Source of the DNA: Geopseudomonas sagittaria
Lineage (GTDB): Bacteria; Pseudomonadota; Gammaproteobacteria; Pseudomonadales; Pseudomonadaceae
Length of the DNA stretch: 64,000 nt
Assembly: GCF_900115715.1 (NCBI RefSeq)
Contig: NZ_FOXM01000012.1
Span: 62,001-126,000, forward strand
Direction: 5' to 3'
The notes under the pieces are model-generated. The model searched no databases. It saw only the letters and a program-made list of their open reading frames with translations, and was not told the DNA's origin. Positions within the stretch are counted from its first letter, which is position 1. Every line of letters starts with the position of its first letter. Positions 32,515-44,218 of the stretch are shown piece by piece. Both the position numbers and the translations under genes were made by a program.

Positions 32515-33150
32515 TCAGAACGGCGCCGGGCTTTCGAAGCGCATGCGCTCGCCGCTCTGCGGATGGGTCAGGCACAGCAGGCTGGCGTGCAGGCACAGCC
32601 GCTCGTGGGCGGCCAGCGCCTGCTCGTGGGCGTACAGGCGGTCGCCGAGCAGCGGGTGGCCGATGGCCAGCATGTGCACGCGCAGCTGGTGCGAGCGGCC
32701 GGTGATCGGCGTCAGCTCGACCCGGCACCAGTCGCCGCAGCGCTCGACCACGCGCCAGAAGGTCAGTGCATGCTTGCCCAGCTCATGGTCGACGATGTGC
32801 CGCGGCTTGTTCGGCGGGTCGTAGCGCAGCGGCAGCTCGATGCGTCCGCTGTCGGTAGCCGGCTGGCCCCAGCACAGCGCGGTGTAGGCCTTTTCCGTCT
32901 CGCGGTCGTGGAACTGCCGCGACAGTTCGCGGTGGCTGTCGGCGTCGCGGGCCAGCACGATCAGCCCGGAGGTTTCCCAGTCCAGGCGGTGGACGATGCG
33001 CGCCTCCGGATAGCCGTTGTCCTGCAGGCGGGTGACCAGGCAGTCGCGGTTGTCCTCGGCCCGACCGGGCACCGAGAGCAGCAGGGTCGGCTTGTTGATC
33101 ACCAGCAGGGCGGCGTCCTGGTGGACGATTTCGATATTCGACAGCGGCAT
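32515..33150 (-). CDS. rluA: RluA-family pseudouridine synthase
   Basis: The 211-residue protein has the catalytic motif HRLDWETSGLIVLAR with the nucleophilic Asp and the C-terminal LTPITGRSHQLRVHM and HPLLGDRLY segments. Its short length without an S4 domain fits RluA, which modifies U746 of 23S rRNA and U32 of some tRNAs in E. coli. The ATG at 33150 has GGGA upstream. It lies 62 bp behind minE with a terminator-like hairpin between. Confidence 0.88.
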   Translation of the reverse strand: MPLSNIEIVHQDAALLVINKPTLLLSVPGRAEDNRDCLVTRLQDNGYPEARIVHRLDWETSGLIVLARDADSHRELSRQFHDRETEKAYTALCWGQPATDSGRIELPLRYDPPNKPRHIVDHELGKHALTFWRVVERCGDWCRVELTPITGRSHQLRVHMLAIGHPLLGDRLYAHEQALAAHERLCLHASLLCLTHPQSGERMRFESPAPF

Positions 33151-33164
33151 GGAAAATCCCATAA

Positions 33165-33192
33165 ATGAAAACGGCGACCCGCAGGCCGCCGT
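33165..33192 (-). terminator. Terminator after minE
   Basis: On the reverse strand ACGGCGGCC and GGTCGCCGT pair, with one G-U wobble and a short loop, followed by TTTTCATTT. It separates the min operon from rluA. Confidence 0.75.
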
Positions 33193-33211
33193 AGTACACG
33201 CCCCTATCCGA

Positions 33212-33466
33212 TCAGCGATCGGGCAGGGTGATGTTGAGCTCGAGGATCGAGCAGGTGCCCTGGTTTTCCAGCGCCACCTGGACCTGGTCCTGGTCGATGG
33301 GCACGTACTTGCGAATCACCGCGATCAGCTCTTCCTGCAGCGCCGGCAGGTAGTCCGGCTGGCCGCGGTTGCCGCGCTCGTGGGCGACGATGATCTGCAG
33401 GCGCTCCTTGGCGATGGAGGCGGTATTGGTCTTCTTGCGGGCGAGAAGGAAGTCGAAGATGCTCAT
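33212..33466 (-). CDS. minE: Cell division topological specificity factor MinE
   Basis: The 84-residue protein has the N-terminal amphipathic MinD-binding segment ([20 protein letters not shown]) and a C-terminal topological-specificity domain. MinE stimulates the MinD ATPase and drives pole-to-pole oscillation. The ATG overlaps the minD stop codon. Confidence 0.96.
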   Translation of the reverse strand: MSIFDFLLARKKTNTASIAKERLQIIVAHERGNRGQPDYLPALQEELIAVIRKYVPIDQDQVQVALENQGTCSILELNITLPDR

Positions 33467-34278
33467 TCGCGACCTCCGAACAGGCGTTGCAGCAGGCCCT
33501 TCTTCTGCACTTCGAGGAAGCGGTGCTTCACTTCCTTGCCGAGCAGGCGGTCGACGGCATCGCTGTAGGCCTGACCGGCGTCGCTCTGATCGTCGAGGAT
33601 CACCGGCACGCCCTGGTTGGAGGCCTTGAGCACCGCCTGGGATTCGGGAATCACGCCGAGCAGGCCGATGGAGAGAATCTCCTCGACGTCGTCGACGCTG
33701 AGCATCTCGCCACGGGACACCCGCTCGGGGTTGTAGCGGGTCAGCAGCAGGTGCTCCTTGATCGGCTCCTCGCCCTTTTCCGCGCGCTGCGACTTGCTGG
33801 CAAGCAGGCCGAGGATGCGGTCGGAGTCGCGGACCGAGGACACTTCCGGGTTGGTCACCACGATGGCGACATCGGCGAAGTACATCGCCAGGTGCGCGCC
33901 CGTCTCGATGCCGGCCGGCGAGTCGCAGATGATGTACTCGAAGTCCTTCTTCAGTTCCTCGATGACCCGTGCCACGCCCTCCTTGTTGAGGGCCTCCTTG
34001 TCGCGGGTCTGGCTGGCGGCCAGGACGTAGAGGTTGTCGAGGCGCTTGTCCTTGATCAGGGCCTGGCTCAGGGTCGCTTCGTTGTGGATCACGTTGATGA
34101 AGTCATACACCACGCGCCGTTCGCAGCCCATGATCAGATCGAGGTTACGCAGACCGACGTCGAAGTCGACGATCACGGTCTTGTGCCCGCGCAGGGCAAG
34201 GCCGGTGCCGATGGCGGCGCTGGAAGTCGTTTTGCCCACGCCACCCTTGCCGGAAGTTACAACAATAATTTGCGCCAA
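33463..34278 (-). CDS. minD: Septum site-determining ATPase MinD
   Basis: The 271-residue protein carries the deviant Walker A motif [10 protein letters not shown], switch I/II sequences including CDSPAGIE, and the C-terminal amphipathic membrane-targeting helix ([11 protein letters not shown]). The start codon is TTG at 34278, immediately before the family N-terminus [12 protein letters not shown]. It recruits MinC to the membrane to block polar Z-rings. It is 54 bp downstream of minC and overlaps minE by 4 bp. Confidence 0.97.
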   Translation of the reverse strand: MAQIIVVTSGKGGVGKTTSSAAIGTGLALRGHKTVIVDFDVGLRNLDLIMGCERRVVYDFINVIHNEATLSQALIKDKRLDNLYVLAASQTRDKEALNKEGVARVIEELKKDFEYIICDSPAGIETGAHLAMYFADVAIVVTNPEVSSVRDSDRILGLLASKSQRAEKGEEPIKEHLLLTRYNPERVSRGEMLSVDDVEEILSIGLLGVIPESQAVLKASNQGVPVILDDQSDAGQAYSDAVDRLLGKEVKHRFLEVQKKGLLQRLFGGRE

Positions 34279-34332
34279 GGTGTTTACCCCAAATGAATGG
34301 TTTCAGGTCCCTGAATTTGCCGGGAGTATCCG

Positions 34333-35088
34333 TTAAAGGCGGGTGATGTTCAACACATCTCCCGACAGGCTGACGTGCACCGGTTTGCCCCACTGCGGAC
34401 TGCGGCGCAGGTCCTCGGCGACCTTGTAGCGGCCGGCGATGGAGAGTAGTTCAGCGGTCAGTTGCTGGCAGAAAATTCGCGCTTCGGCATTGCCGCTGGC
34501 GCCGGCCAGAACGCGGCCACGCAAGGGGCCGTACACATGGATGTTGCCGTCGGCGAGAAGTTCCGCCCCCGGGCTGACCGTCGACAGCACCACCAGGTCG
34601 CCGCCGCGGGCATAGATCTGCTGGCCGCCGCGCACCGGGCGGGTAATCACCAGGGTCGGTTGCATTGGCGCTTCGGCCGGCTCGGCCTCCTCGACCGGCT
34701 CCGGCTCCGGCTCCGGCTCCGCTGCCTGGGGCTCGGCCAGCAGCCGTTCGCGGCCGCTGGCCGAGGGCAGCAGCGGCAGGCCCAGCTCGTCGGCGGCCTG
34801 GATGTCGCCGGGGCGGCTGGCACGGGCGCCGAGGGCCAGCAGGCCGTGGCGGCGGCAGATGTCCAGCAGGGCGCCGAGGTCCAGCTCGGCGTCCGCGGCC
34901 GCCAGCTGCTCGAGACCGAGCAGTACCGGCGTGTCGTTGAAGAAGTTGGGGGCCTTGGCGACCTTGTCGGCCAGCTGCCGGTCGAGGCGCGCCAGGTCGT
35001 TGCGGGCGAGCTCCAGCACGGTGACGGCGAGCATGTTGCCCTTGAGCCGGAAGATGGGGTCTTGGTCGGTCAGATCTGCTTGATTCAT
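34333..35088 (-). CDS. minC: Septum formation inhibitor MinC
   Basis: The 251-residue protein has an N-terminal domain that disrupts FtsZ polymers ([15 protein letters not shown]) and an acidic Pro/Glu-rich linker (near [14 protein letters not shown]). A C-terminal right-handed beta-helix with [28 protein letters not shown] and [10 protein letters not shown] follows; it dimerises and binds MinD. The ATG at 35088 is adopted; the in-frame upstream sequence is not typical of the family. Confidence 0.95.
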   Translation of the reverse strand: MNQADLTDQDPIFRLKGNMLAVTVLELARNDLARLDRQLADKVAKAPNFFNDTPVLLGLEQLAAADAELDLGALLDICRRHGLLALGARASRPGDIQAADELGLPLLPSASGRERLLAEPQAAEPEPEPEPVEEAEPAEAPMQPTLVITRPVRGGQQIYARGGDLVVLSTVSPGAELLADGNIHVYGPLRGRVLAGASGNAEARIFCQQLTAELLSIAGRYKVAEDLRRSPQWGKPVHVSLSGDVLNITRL

Positions 35089-35219
35089 GGTGATTGCAGC
35101 CAGGGAGATGCCGGGACTTATAACGACATCACCTCGTGCCCGCAAGTTGCAGCCACGGCTGATTCGCTGCGGCGTGACAAGGTAGAATGATCCGCTCGTT
35201 CGCCTGACTGGATGTGCTG

Positions 35220-36143
35220 ATGGACCGTCCCCGCTTTCGTGCCGCTTTTCTTCATCCGCGCTACTGGCCGCTGTGGCTGGGCCTGGGCGTGCTGTGGCTG
35301 GTGGTGCAGCTGCCCTATGCGCTGCTGCTGAAGCTGGGGCGCGCCCTGGGGGCGTTGATGCTGCTGGCGGCGAAATCGCGTCGGCAGATCGTCACGCGCA
35401 ATCTCGAGCTGTGCTTCCCCGAGCTGTCCGCCGCCGAGCGCGCCCGCCTGCTGCGCGAGAACTTCGCCTCCAACGGCATCGCCTTCTTCGAGATGGCGAT
35501 GAGCTGGTGGTGGCCGTCGGCCCGCCTGGCGCGCCTGGCGCACGTCGAGGGGCTGGAGCACCTGCAGGCGGCGCAGCGCGAAGGGCAGGGGGTGATCCTG
35601 ATGTCCCTGCATTTCACCACCCTGGAGATCGGTGCATCGCTGCTCGGCCAGTTGCACACCATCGACGGCATGTACCGCGAGCACAAGAACCCGCTGTTCG
35701 ACTACATCCAGCGTCACGGCCGCGAGCGGCACAACCTCGATGCCAGCGCCATCGAGCGCGATGACGTGCGCGGCATGCTCAAGGTACTGCGCGCCGGGCG
35801 GGCGATCTGGTACGCGCCGGACCAGGACTACGGCCGCAAGCAGAGCATCTTCGTGCCGCTGTTCGGCGTGCCGGCCGCCACCGTCACCGCCACCAGCAAG
35901 TTCGCCCGCCTGGGCAAGGCGCGCGTGGTGCCCTTCACCCAGCAGCGCCTGGCCGACGGTTCCGGCTATCGGCTGACCATCCATCCGCCGCTGACCGACT
36001 TCCCGAGCGACAGCGAGGAAGCCGACTGCCTGCGCATCAATCAGTGGATCGAGCAGGCGGTGCGCCGGTGCCCCGAGCAGTACCTGTGGGCCCACCGGCG
36101 CTTCAAGACGCGCCCGGAGGGGGCGCCGAAGCTTTACGCCTGA
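35220..36143 (+). CDS. htrB: Lipid A biosynthesis acyltransferase (HtrB/LpxL)
   Basis: The 307-residue inner-membrane protein starts [10 protein letters not shown], with a hydrophobic helix at about 18-40. It has the acyltransferase HX4E motif in SLHFTTLE, followed by [20 protein letters not shown] and VPLFGVPAA. It adds a secondary laurate-type chain to Kdo2-lipid IVA or its Pseudomonas equivalent. The ATG at 35220 fits the family; a GTG six bases upstream is also in frame. It is divergent from the min operon. Confidence 0.93.
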   Translation: MDRPRFRAAFLHPRYWPLWLGLGVLWLVVQLPYALLLKLGRALGALMLLAAKSRRQIVTRNLELCFPELSAAERARLLRENFASNGIAFFEMAMSWWWPSARLARLAHVEGLEHLQAAQREGQGVILMSLHFTTLEIGASLLGQLHTIDGMYREHKNPLFDYIQRHGRERHNLDASAIERDDVRGMLKVLRAGRAIWYAPDQDYGRKQSIFVPLFGVPAATVTATSKFARLGKARVVPFTQQRLADGSGYRLTIHPPLTDFPSDSEEADCLRINQWIEQAVRRCPEQYLWAHRRFKTRPEGAPKLYA

Positions 36144-36165
36144 GCGTGTCTGGCAGGCATGGCGC

Positions 36166-37026
36166 TCACGCGAAGCGCCCGCTGCGAAAGTCCGCCAGCG
36201 CCTGTTCGATCTGCTCGTGAGTGTTCATCACGAACGGCCCGTGCTGGACGATCGGCTCGTGCAGCGGGCGTCCGGCGATCAGCAGCACGCGGGCGCCCTG
36301 GGCGCTGGTCAGGTGCAGGCTGTCGCCATCGCCGAGGCGCGCCAGCTGGCCGGTCTTGACCGTGTGGTCGCGCTGACCGCGCACCATCAGCTCACCCTCG
36401 AACACGTGCAGCAGCACAGTGTGCCCGCGCGGCAGTTCGGGCATCACGCAGGCACCGGCCGGTAACTTGAGGTCGAACAGCTGCGGTTCGGTATGCGGGC
36501 GCTGCACGGCGCCGCTCTGCTCCTGCTCGCCTTCCTTGAAACGTCCGGCAATCACCGTCACCTCGACACCCCGGACGCTGGTCAGGCGCGGAATCTCGGC
36601 GGGGGCGAAGTCTCGGTAGCCGGCCGGCCCCATCTTGTCCGCCGCCGGCAGGTTGAGCCAGAGCTGGAAGCCGAACATGCGGCCCTGCTCCTGCTCGGGC
36701 ATCTCGCTGTGGATGATGCCGCGCGCGGCGGTCATCCACTGCACGCCGCCGGGCTCGAGCAGGCCGCGGTGGCCGAGATGGTCCTCATGGCGCATGCGCC
36801 CCTCGAGCATGTAGGTCACCGTCTCGAAGCCGCGGTGCGGATGCGGCGGGAAGCCGCCGATGTAGTCGCGGGCATCGAAGGAGTCGAAAGCGTCCAGCAT
36901 CAGGAACGGATCGAAACGTTCCAGGCCGGGGCCGCCGATGATGCGGGTCAGGCGTACGCCGTCGCCATCCGAGGTGGCGCGGCCGCTGTGCAGGTCGAGT
37001 ACGTCGCGATAGTGGGGATAGCTCAT
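36166..37026 (-). CDS. Pirin family protein
   Basis: The 286-residue bicupin protein has the N-terminal pirin metal site (FPPHPHRGFETVTYMLEG, with HSEMP downstream) and a C-terminal cupin half (LFDLKLPAG, VLLHVFEGEL). Bacterial pirins can be quercetinases or redox regulators; the function here is not decided. AAGGAG lies eight bases before the ATG at 37026. Confidence 0.93.
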   Translation of the reverse strand: MSYPHYRDVLDLHSGRATSDGDGVRLTRIIGGPGLERFDPFLMLDAFDSFDARDYIGGFPPHPHRGFETVTYMLEGRMRHEDHLGHRGLLEPGGVQWMTAARGIIHSEMPEQEQGRMFGFQLWLNLPAADKMGPAGYRDFAPAEIPRLTSVRGVEVTVIAGRFKEGEQEQSGAVQRPHTEPQLFDLKLPAGACVMPELPRGHTVLLHVFEGELMVRGQRDHTVKTGQLARLGDGDSLHLTSAQGARVLLIAGRPLHEPIVQHGPFVMNTHEQIEQALADFRSGRFA

Positions 37027-37097
37027 GGCGCAGCTCCTTGTGGGCTTCACGCCATGTTAGTTCAGCTCCGCGGATGGATGGTTGCGCATTCCTAGTG

Positions 37098-37124
37098 CAA
37101 CCCATCGAGCGAGTCGATGGGTTG
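37098..37124. terminator. Hairpin between the mlaA-like and pirin genes
   Basis: Perfect 11-bp arms CAACCCATCGA/TCGATGGGTTG enclose a 5-base loop, placed right after the mlaA-like stop codon. There is no clear T-run, so it may be a weak terminator or a processing hairpin. Confidence 0.5.
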
Positions 37125-37128
37125 TCGG

Positions 37129-37905
37129 TCACTCGCTGATCTGCAGGCGGCGTGCTTCGGTGTAGACGTAGCGCACCTTCTCGTACTCGAACGGCGAGTT
37201 GAGCTGGCCGTAGCGGAAGTCGTTGATGTGCCGGCGGTCGATGGCCATCAGCCCGTAGTAGGTCGTGCCCTGCGCGGTGAGGCCGGCTTCCACGGCGGGG
37301 TTCGCCGCGCTGCCGAGGGCGGTGTCGAACACCAGCCCGCCGGTGTCGCGCAGGTTGGAGGGGCCGAGTAGTGGCAGCACCAGATAGGGGCCCTCCTCGG
37401 CGCCCCAGTAGCCGAGGGTCTGGCCGAAGTCCTCGCTGCGCCGCTCCAGCCCCATGCGGCTGGCCGGATCCCACAGGCCACCGATGCCGAGGGTGGTGTT
37501 GAACAGCAGGCGGGCCGTGGTGGTCATGGCGTCCTTGCCCTGCAGCTGCAGCAGGTGGTTGGCCAGGCTGGGCACCTCGCCGAGGTTGGCGAAGAAGTGG
37601 CTGACCCCGCTGCGCACGAAGCGCGGGGTGACGAAGCGGTAGCCGTTGACCACCGGCAGGTAGACCCATTCGTCGAAGCGCTGGTTGAAGTGGTAGATGC
37701 GCCGGTTCCACTCCTCCCAGGGGTCGTTGTTGACCAGCGCCACCAGGGTGGCGCGCTCGAATTCGCGCTGGTTGAGCTGGGGGTTGAACTTCAGCTGTTC
37801 CAGCGGCCGGGTGAAGCCGTCGGCGTCGGCGGGCTGCTCGGCCAGGGCGCCAGTGCTCAGGGCCAGCAGGATGGCCGGCAGCAGGCGGCGAAGAGAGTCA
37901 GTCAC
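37129..37905 (-). CDS. MlaA/VacJ-like protein
   Basis: The 258-residue protein matches MlaA across the core: DPWEEWNRRIYHFNQRFD, RSGVSHFFANLGE, FNTTLGIGGLWDPA, and GYWGAEEGPYLVLPLLGPS. MlaA removes mislocalised phospholipids from the outer leaflet. The signal peptide ends LSTGALA-EQ with no cysteine, so unlike classical MlaA it should not be lipidated. It may be a second paralogue. Its start overlaps the end of the alpha/beta hydrolase gene by 8 bp, so the two are coupled. Confidence 0.9.
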   Translation of the reverse strand: MTDSLRRLLPAILLALSTGALAEQPADADGFTRPLEQLKFNPQLNQREFERATLVALVNNDPWEEWNRRIYHFNQRFDEWVYLPVVNGYRFVTPRFVRSGVSHFFANLGEVPSLANHLLQLQGKDAMTTTARLLFNTTLGIGGLWDPASRMGLERRSEDFGQTLGYWGAEEGPYLVLPLLGPSNLRDTGGLVFDTALGSAANPAVEAGLTAQGTTYYGLMAIDRRHINDFRYGQLNSPFEYEKVRYVYTEARRLQISE

Positions 37906-39193
37906 GGAAGAACTCCAGCATGGCCTGAGTGTTGACCCGGTAGTTCAGGTTGCCGCAGTGCCCGCCGCGAGGGAACAGGGTCAGGCGCGCGCCGAAGGTG
38001 CGGCGCAGGAAGCCGAGATCGCCGGGGCTGAGGATCATGTCGTCGCGGTTGTGGAAGACCTTGATCTTGTCGCTGCCGGCCAGGTAGGTACGCAGCGAGT
38101 AGAGGCTGACCTGGTCGATCAGCTGCAGCAGGCTGTTGCCGTCGCCCTGGCGGCGCCAGTACGGCATCAACTGCTCGCGGATGTAGCACCCGAAGTCGCA
38201 GAGCAGGGCGCGCTTGAAGAAGGGCGTGAGGCTGGTGCCCTGATCCATCGGGTAGGTCGGCGGGATGATGAAGCCGCGCCGGTTGATCAGGTCCGAGGTG
38301 AAGGAAATGTCGGCGGCGGCGAAGCGGAAGGCGGCGCCGATCAGCATGGCCATCTCCTCGTCGGACAGGCGCTGCCTGGACTGCTGGAAGTCGTAGAGCA
38401 TCGCCGCGTCGATCTCCACCGCGCCGCGTTCCTCGAAGTAGCGCGCCAGCTTGCCGAGCACCAGATCATAGAAGGTACTGCTGCTGTCGATGCCGCTGAC
38501 CTCGGTCTGCACCAGGCGATCGAGATTGGTCACCGAGGTGAACAGGTTGACCGGCGGGTTGACCAGCAGCACGCGGCGGAAGTTGAACGCCTGGCGGCTT
38601 TCGTCGAGATGGCTGACGAAGGCGGCATGCAGGCCGCCAAGGCTGTAGCCGATCAGGTAGTAGTCGCTGACCGGCAGATCCTTCTGCTGTGCGCGGACGC
38701 TCTCCATGACCCGGTACAGGTCGATGGCGTCGCGGTCGGAAATGCCCGGCGTGGCGTGCCGCGAGGCGGCGGCCATGAAGTCGTAGCTGGTCGGCGAGGA
38801 CAGCTGCACCACGTGGTAGCCGGCGCCGTAGAACAGGCGCTTGAGCTCCTCGGTCTTGCCGTTGGCGTAGTGCGCGCCGGTGCCGGAGATGATGAACACC
38901 AGCGGCGCGCGGCCCTCCTGGCGGGCCAGACGGTACTTCAGCGACTTGACCGCCCAGAAGTTGTCCGGCAGTTCGCGACGGGGGCGCAGGCGCAGGCTGT
39001 AGTCGGCCTGGTCGATGTCGGCATCGTCCGGCAGCGTGGGGCGCAGTTCCGGCGGGGTGGTGGCGATGGTCGCCTCGAACGGGTTGGTCAGCGGGAAGCC
39101 GTAGCTTGCGGCGTCGATCTCGTTGACCGCCGCCTGGGCGCCGCCCAGCCAGAGGATGGCGAGGAGCGCGAAGAGGCGTGAAGCAAGGGGCAT
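37898..39193 (-). CDS. Exported alpha/beta hydrolase-like protein
   Basis: The 431-residue protein has a signal peptide (cleavage near AQA-AV) and an alpha/beta hydrolase core with the oxyanion strand [11 protein letters not shown], the nucleophile elbow [17 protein letters not shown] and a final His in FPRGGHCGN. Substrate unknown; a lipase or esterase is plausible. It is coupled to the MlaA-like gene by an 8-bp overlap, which hints at a joint role in envelope lipid handling (inference). Confidence 0.85.
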   Translation of the reverse strand: MPLASRLFALLAILWLGGAQAAVNEIDAASYGFPLTNPFEATIATTPPELRPTLPDDADIDQADYSLRLRPRRELPDNFWAVKSLKYRLARQEGRAPLVFIISGTGAHYANGKTEELKRLFYGAGYHVVQLSSPTSYDFMAAASRHATPGISDRDAIDLYRVMESVRAQQKDLPVSDYYLIGYSLGGLHAAFVSHLDESRQAFNFRRVLLVNPPVNLFTSVTNLDRLVQTEVSGIDSSSTFYDLVLGKLARYFEERGAVEIDAAMLYDFQQSRQRLSDEEMAMLIGAAFRFAAADISFTSDLINRRGFIIPPTYPMDQGTSLTPFFKRALLCDFGCYIREQLMPYWRRQGDGNSLLQLIDQVSLYSLRTYLAGSDKIKVFHNRDDMILSPGDLGFLRRTFGARLTLFPRGGHCGNLNYRVNTQAMLEFFRD

Positions 39194-39454
39194 GCAGTAG
39201 CAACCTTCCGCAGATGTCGGTTTCGGGCAAGGGAGAGTGTGACCCGCCGCCAGCCGCCGAGTTGCGCCGGGGGTCGCAAGGTTCTGACCGGCGGCCCCCG
39301 AGCGGGTAGTGTCGAACAGTGTGTCACCTGCAACGGGAAAGGGAAGTCGCGGCGGTTTTTTCGGCAAAACGGCAGGCACACCCTTTGGCCGGCGCGGAGA
39401 CATCCGGACCGGCGAAAGCCCCGTATCGGGACTGTAACTACGTACAGCGGTTAC

Positions 39455-39799
39455 TCAGTAGTCGCTATCCTCGTCGCGACTGTTCAACTCCTGCAGATGC
39501 TTGCGGGCCAGGGCCAGAAAGCGTGGCGTCAGGCCGACATCCTCGTACAGCGGATCACCCTGCTCGTCGGTGGCGACCACCTTGCTGCCCTTCACGTAGG
39601 GAAAGCTCCCCTCCAGTTCCTGCAGCGCGACGCCGACCAGTTCGCTCAGCAGCTCCTCGGGGCGGCGCTTGGGGTACATCTCGCTGAGGGCGGCCAGGCG
39701 AGCGGCCGACTCCACGTCGAGCGGAATGCTGTAGATGCTCTTGCTCAGCTTGCCCTTGGCGCTGAGTTCCCATTCATTGACCAGATCGCGGATTTTCAT
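39455..39799 (-). CDS. Conserved-looking small protein, unknown
   Basis: This is a 114-residue cytosolic protein without a recognised domain. The N-terminus ([12 protein letters not shown]) and the central helix ([20 protein letters not shown]) suggest a mostly helical fold, and the C-terminus is acidic (NSRDEDSDY). GGAGG six bases before the ATG supports the start. It is divergent from ppc, as in other pseudomonads from memory. Confidence 0.8.
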   Translation of the reverse strand: MKIRDLVNEWELSAKGKLSKSIYSIPLDVESAARLAALSEMYPKRRPEELLSELVGVALQELEGSFPYVKGSKVVATDEQGDPLYEDVGLTPRFLALARKHLQELNSRDEDSDY

Positions 39800-39928
39800 G
39801 CATGCCTCCGGCCTTGTACTGTGGTCGGTAACGGGGATGTCTTTAGACTGAGCCTAGACTGCTCTTGCGGCTCCTGCCGCAAGGCTAATCGTGCCGAACC
39901 GGCAAGGGTTACAGGGAGGAGGGCGAAG

Positions 39929-42565
39929 ATGGCGGAAATCGATGCGCGCCTGCGCGAGGACGTCCACCTGCTGGGCGAGCTGCTGGGGGAGACCTTTCGT
40001 GCCGAACGCGGTGCGGATTTTCTGGCCAAGATCGAGCGCATCCGCAAGGGGGCCAAGGCGGCCCGGCGCGGCTCGCTGGCCGGCGCACAGCAATTGGCAG
40101 AGACCCTCGATGCCCTCGCCGAGGATGAGCTGCTGCCGGTGGCGCGGGCGTTCAACCAGTTCCTCAACCTGGCCAACATCGCCGAGCAGTACCACCGTAT
40201 CCGCCGCCGCCGGCCGGCCGAGCCGTTGCCGTTCGAGGAGCGGGTGCTGGGCGAGGTGCTCGAGCGCCTGCAGGCCGCCGGCCACAGTTCGCAGGGCCTG
40301 GCGCAGCAGATCGCCGGACTGGACATCGAGCTGGTGCTCACAGCCCATCCGACCGAGGTGGCGCGGCGCACCCTGATCAAGAAATACGACGACATCGCGG
40401 CCTGTCTGGCCGCGCGGGATCATGCCGATCTGTCCGTGAAGGAGAAGGCGCAGACGCTTCGCGAGTTGCGCCGGCTGCTGGCCGAAGTCTGGCATACCGA
40501 AGAGATCCGCCGCAGCAAGCCGACCCCGGTGGATGAGGCCAAGTGGGGCTTTGCGGTGATCGAGCATTCGCTGTGGAGTGCCCTGCCGGGGTTCCTGCGC
40601 GGCGTCGACGAGCTGCTGCACGGCTGCTGCGGTACCCGCCTGCCGCTGGAGGCGGCCCCGGTCCGCTTCGCCTCGTGGATGGGCGGCGACCGCGACGGCA
40701 ATCCCAATGTCACCGCGCAGGTCACCGCCGAGGTGCTGCTGCTGGCACGGCGCATCGCTGCCGAGCTGCACCTGCGCGACGTCGAGCGTCTGATCACCGA
40801 CCTGTCCATGCACCAGGCCAGCCCGGCGCTGCGCGAGCGGGTCGGCGAGGCGCCCGAGCCCTACCGGGCGCTGCTGCGTCAGTTGCGTACCCGGCTGTTC
40901 GCCACCCGCGACTGGGCGGCTGCGGCTTTGCAGGACGGCCAAGCCCCGGGTGCCGCGGTGCTGCAGGACAACCGCGAGCTGCTCGAGCCGTTGCTGCTCT
41001 GCTACGACTCGCTGGTCGCCTGCGGCCTGGGCACGATCGCCGACGGCCCGCTGCTCGACAGCCTGCGCCGCGCGCACACCTTCGGTCTGTTCCTGGTGCG
41101 CCTGGACATCCGTCAGGATGCCGGGCGGCATGCCGCGGCGCTCGACGAGATCACCGCCTACCTGGGTGTTGGCCGCTACGCCGAGTGGGACGAGACGCAG
41201 CGCCTCGACTTCCTCCAGCGCGAGCTGGACAACCCGCGGCCGCTGCTGCCAGCGCATTATCGGCCGTCGGCGGATACCGCCGAGGTGCTGGCCACCTGCC
41301 GGGTGGCGGCGCAGGCACCGGCCGCGGCGCTGGGCTCCTACGTGATTTCCATGGCCGGCGCGCCCAGCGACGTGCTGGCGGTCGAGCTGCTGCTCAAGGA
41401 GGCCGGCCTGCAGCGGCCGCTGCGCGTGGTGCCGCTGTTCGAGACGCTGGACGATCTGGAGCACGCGGGGAGCGTGATCGACCGCCTGCTGGGCGTGCCC
41501 GGCTACCGCGCCCGCCAGGCCGGGCCGCAGGAGGTGATGATCGGCTACTCCGACTCGGCCAAGGACGCCGGCACGCTGGCGGCGGCCTGGGCGCAGTACC
41601 GCGCCCAGGAGGCGCTGGTCGACGTCTGCCAGCGCCACGGTGTCGAGCTGCTGCTGTTCCACGGTCGCGGCGGCACCGTGGGGCGTGGCGGCGGCCCGGC
41701 GCACGTGGCCATCCGCTCGCAGCCGCCGGGCTCGGTGGCCGGGCGTTTCCGGGTCACCGAACAGGGCGAGATGATCCGCTTCAAGTTCGGCCTGCCCGGC
41801 GTCGCCGAGCAGAACCTCAGCCTCTATCTGGCCGCAGTGCTGGAGGCCACCCTGCTGCCGCCGCCGGCGCCGACCGCCGAATGGCGGGCGCTGATGGAGC
41901 GTCTGGCGGCCGACGGGGTGGCGGCCTATCGCGCGGTGGTGCGCGAGCATCCGCAGTTCGTCGCGTACTTCCGCCAGGCCACTCCGGAGCAGGAGCTGGG
42001 CCGCCTGCCGCTGGGCAGCCGGCCGGCGCGGCGGCGCAGCGGCGGGGTGGAAAGCCTGCGGGCGATTCCGTGGATCTTCGCCTGGACCCAGACGCGCCTG
42101 ATGCTGCCGGCCTGGCTGGGCTGGGAAGCCGCGCTGGGGCAGGCGGCAGAGCGCGGCGAGACGCGCCTGCTGCACGAGATGCGCGAACACTGGCCGTTCT
42201 TCCGCACGCGTATCGACATGCTCGAGATGGTGCTGGCCAAGGCCGATGCGGGGATCGCCCGGCTGTACGACGAGCGTCTGGTCGAGGAAAACCTGCGCCC
42301 GCTGGGGCAGCAGCTGCGCGACCTGTTGTCGCAGGCCAGTGACGCGGTGCTGCGTCTGACCGGCCAGGCGCAGCTGCTCGGCAGCGACCCCGTGCTGCGT
42401 GAGTCGATCAGCGTGCGCGATGCCTACCTCGACCCGCTGCACCTGCTGCAGGTCGAGCTTCTCGCCCGTTCGCGCCGCCTCGCCGAGCATGCCGAGAGTC
42501 CCCTGGAGCAGGCGCTGCTGGTCAGCGTGGCGGGCATTGCCGCGGGGCTGCGCAACACCGGCTGA
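39929..42565 (+). CDS. ppc: Phosphoenolpyruvate carboxylase
   Basis: The 878-residue enzyme has the catalytic His in [31 protein letters not shown] and the terminal NTG allosteric end. It carboxylates PEP to oxaloacetate to replenish the TCA cycle. GGGAGGAGGG precedes the ATG at 39929; the much longer open frame to 39239 is an artefact. Length equals the P. aeruginosa enzyme as I recall it. Confidence 0.97.
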   Translation: MAEIDARLREDVHLLGELLGETFRAERGADFLAKIERIRKGAKAARRGSLAGAQQLAETLDALAEDELLPVARAFNQFLNLANIAEQYHRIRRRRPAEPLPFEERVLGEVLERLQAAGHSSQGLAQQIAGLDIELVLTAHPTEVARRTLIKKYDDIAACLAARDHADLSVKEKAQTLRELRRLLAEVWHTEEIRRSKPTPVDEAKWGFAVIEHSLWSALPGFLRGVDELLHGCCGTRLPLEAAPVRFASWMGGDRDGNPNVTAQVTAEVLLLARRIAAELHLRDVERLITDLSMHQASPALRERVGEAPEPYRALLRQLRTRLFATRDWAAAALQDGQAPGAAVLQDNRELLEPLLLCYDSLVACGLGTIADGPLLDSLRRAHTFGLFLVRLDIRQDAGRHAAALDEITAYLGVGRYAEWDETQRLDFLQRELDNPRPLLPAHYRPSADTAEVLATCRVAAQAPAAALGSYVISMAGAPSDVLAVELLLKEAGLQRPLRVVPLFETLDDLEHAGSVIDRLLGVPGYRARQAGPQEVMIGYSDSAKDAGTLAAAWAQYRAQEALVDVCQRHGVELLLFHGRGGTVGRGGGPAHVAIRSQPPGSVAGRFRVTEQGEMIRFKFGLPGVAEQNLSLYLAAVLEATLLPPPAPTAEWRALMERLAADGVAAYRAVVREHPQFVAYFRQATPEQELGRLPLGSRPARRRSGGVESLRAIPWIFAWTQTRLMLPAWLGWEAALGQAAERGETRLLHEMREHWPFFRTRIDMLEMVLAKADAGIARLYDERLVEENLRPLGQQLRDLLSQASDAVLRLTGQAQLLGSDPVLRESISVRDAYLDPLHLLQVELLARSRRLAEHAESPLEQALLVSVAGIAAGLRNTG

Positions 42566-42654
42566 GCGGCCCCTCGCCAGCATCCCGCTATCTTGTGTCG
42601 GGCCGGGTAGCTGTGTATTTTGGTCTGCTTTTTCACCGCCCCATTTCATGCTAG

Positions 42655-43377
<723 letters not shown>

Positions 43378-43395
43378 TCCGCTCTCTGCTGCAGC

Positions 43396-43422
43396 AAACG
43401 GCCCGCCCTGTGCGGGCCGTTT
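43396..43422 (+). terminator. Rho-independent terminator after adk
   Basis: Eleven-bp perfect arms AAACGGCCCGC/GCGGGCCGTTT enclose a 5-base loop, 18 bp after the stop codon. The downstream T-tract is short. Confidence 0.8.
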
Positions 43423-43536
43423 GCATTTCCGGGGCACGGCGAGGGCTGCCCGGCCCGCGTGCCGTGGCTGCCCACGCCGCGACCAGCCGCGGCTGCTACA
43501 ATGCGCGCCCGTTTCCCAACGTACCGGACCTCCGTC

Positions 43537-44211
43537 ATGACCACCCTGCTGGCCCTGGATACCGCCACCGAAGCCTGTTCCGTCGCACTGCTGCACGAGG
43601 GGCGTGTCTACAGCCGCTACGAGGTGATCCCGCGCCTGCATGCCCAGCGCGTGCTGCCGATGGTGCAGGAAGTGCTGGCCGAGGCCGGTATCGTCCTCGG
43701 CGCCGTGGAGGCCATCGCCTTCGGTCGCGGTCCGGGCGCCTTCACCGGCGTGCGCATCGCCGTCGGCGTGGTCCAGGGCCTGGCCTTCGCCCTCGGCCGC
43801 CCGGTTCTGCCGATCTCCAACCTGGCGGTCATGGCCCAGCGCGCCCATCGCGAGCAGGGGGTCAGCCAGGTGGCGACCGCCATCGATGCGCGCATGGACG
43901 AGCTGTACTGGGGTTGCTATCGCCTGGAGGACGGCGAGATGCGTCTGGCCGGCGTCGAGGCGGTGCTGCCGCCGGAGCAGGTCGCCCTGCCGCGCGCTGC
44001 CGAGGGCGAGTGGTTCGGCGCCGGCACCGGCTGGGCCTTCGCGGCGCGCATCCCGGTGGCGGTCAGCGGCATGGATGCCGGCCTGCTGCCGCATGCCGAG
44101 GACCTGCTGACCCTGGCCACTTTCGCCTGGGCGCGTGGCGAGGCGGTGGACGCCGAGCAGGCGCAGCCGGTGTACCTGCGCGACAACGTGGCCACCCCGA
44201 AGAAGGGCTGA
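43537..44211 (+). CDS. tsaB: tRNA t6A synthesis protein TsaB
   Basis: The 224-residue ASKHA-fold protein starts with LLALDTATEACSVAL and has GRGPGAFTGVRIAVGV and AIDARMDELYWG. It pairs with TsaD and TsaE to transfer threonylcarbamoyl to A37 of tRNAs reading ANN codons. The ATG at 43537 is at the family start. A DUF72 gene follows after only 7 bp. Confidence 0.95.
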   Translation: MTTLLALDTATEACSVALLHEGRVYSRYEVIPRLHAQRVLPMVQEVLAEAGIVLGAVEAIAFGRGPGAFTGVRIAVGVVQGLAFALGRPVLPISNLAVMAQRAHREQGVSQVATAIDARMDELYWGCYRLEDGEMRLAGVEAVLPPEQVALPRAAEGEWFGAGTGWAFAARIPVAVSGMDAGLLPHAEDLLTLATFAWARGEAVDAEQAQPVYLRDNVATPKKG

Positions 44212-44218
44212 CGCGGCC

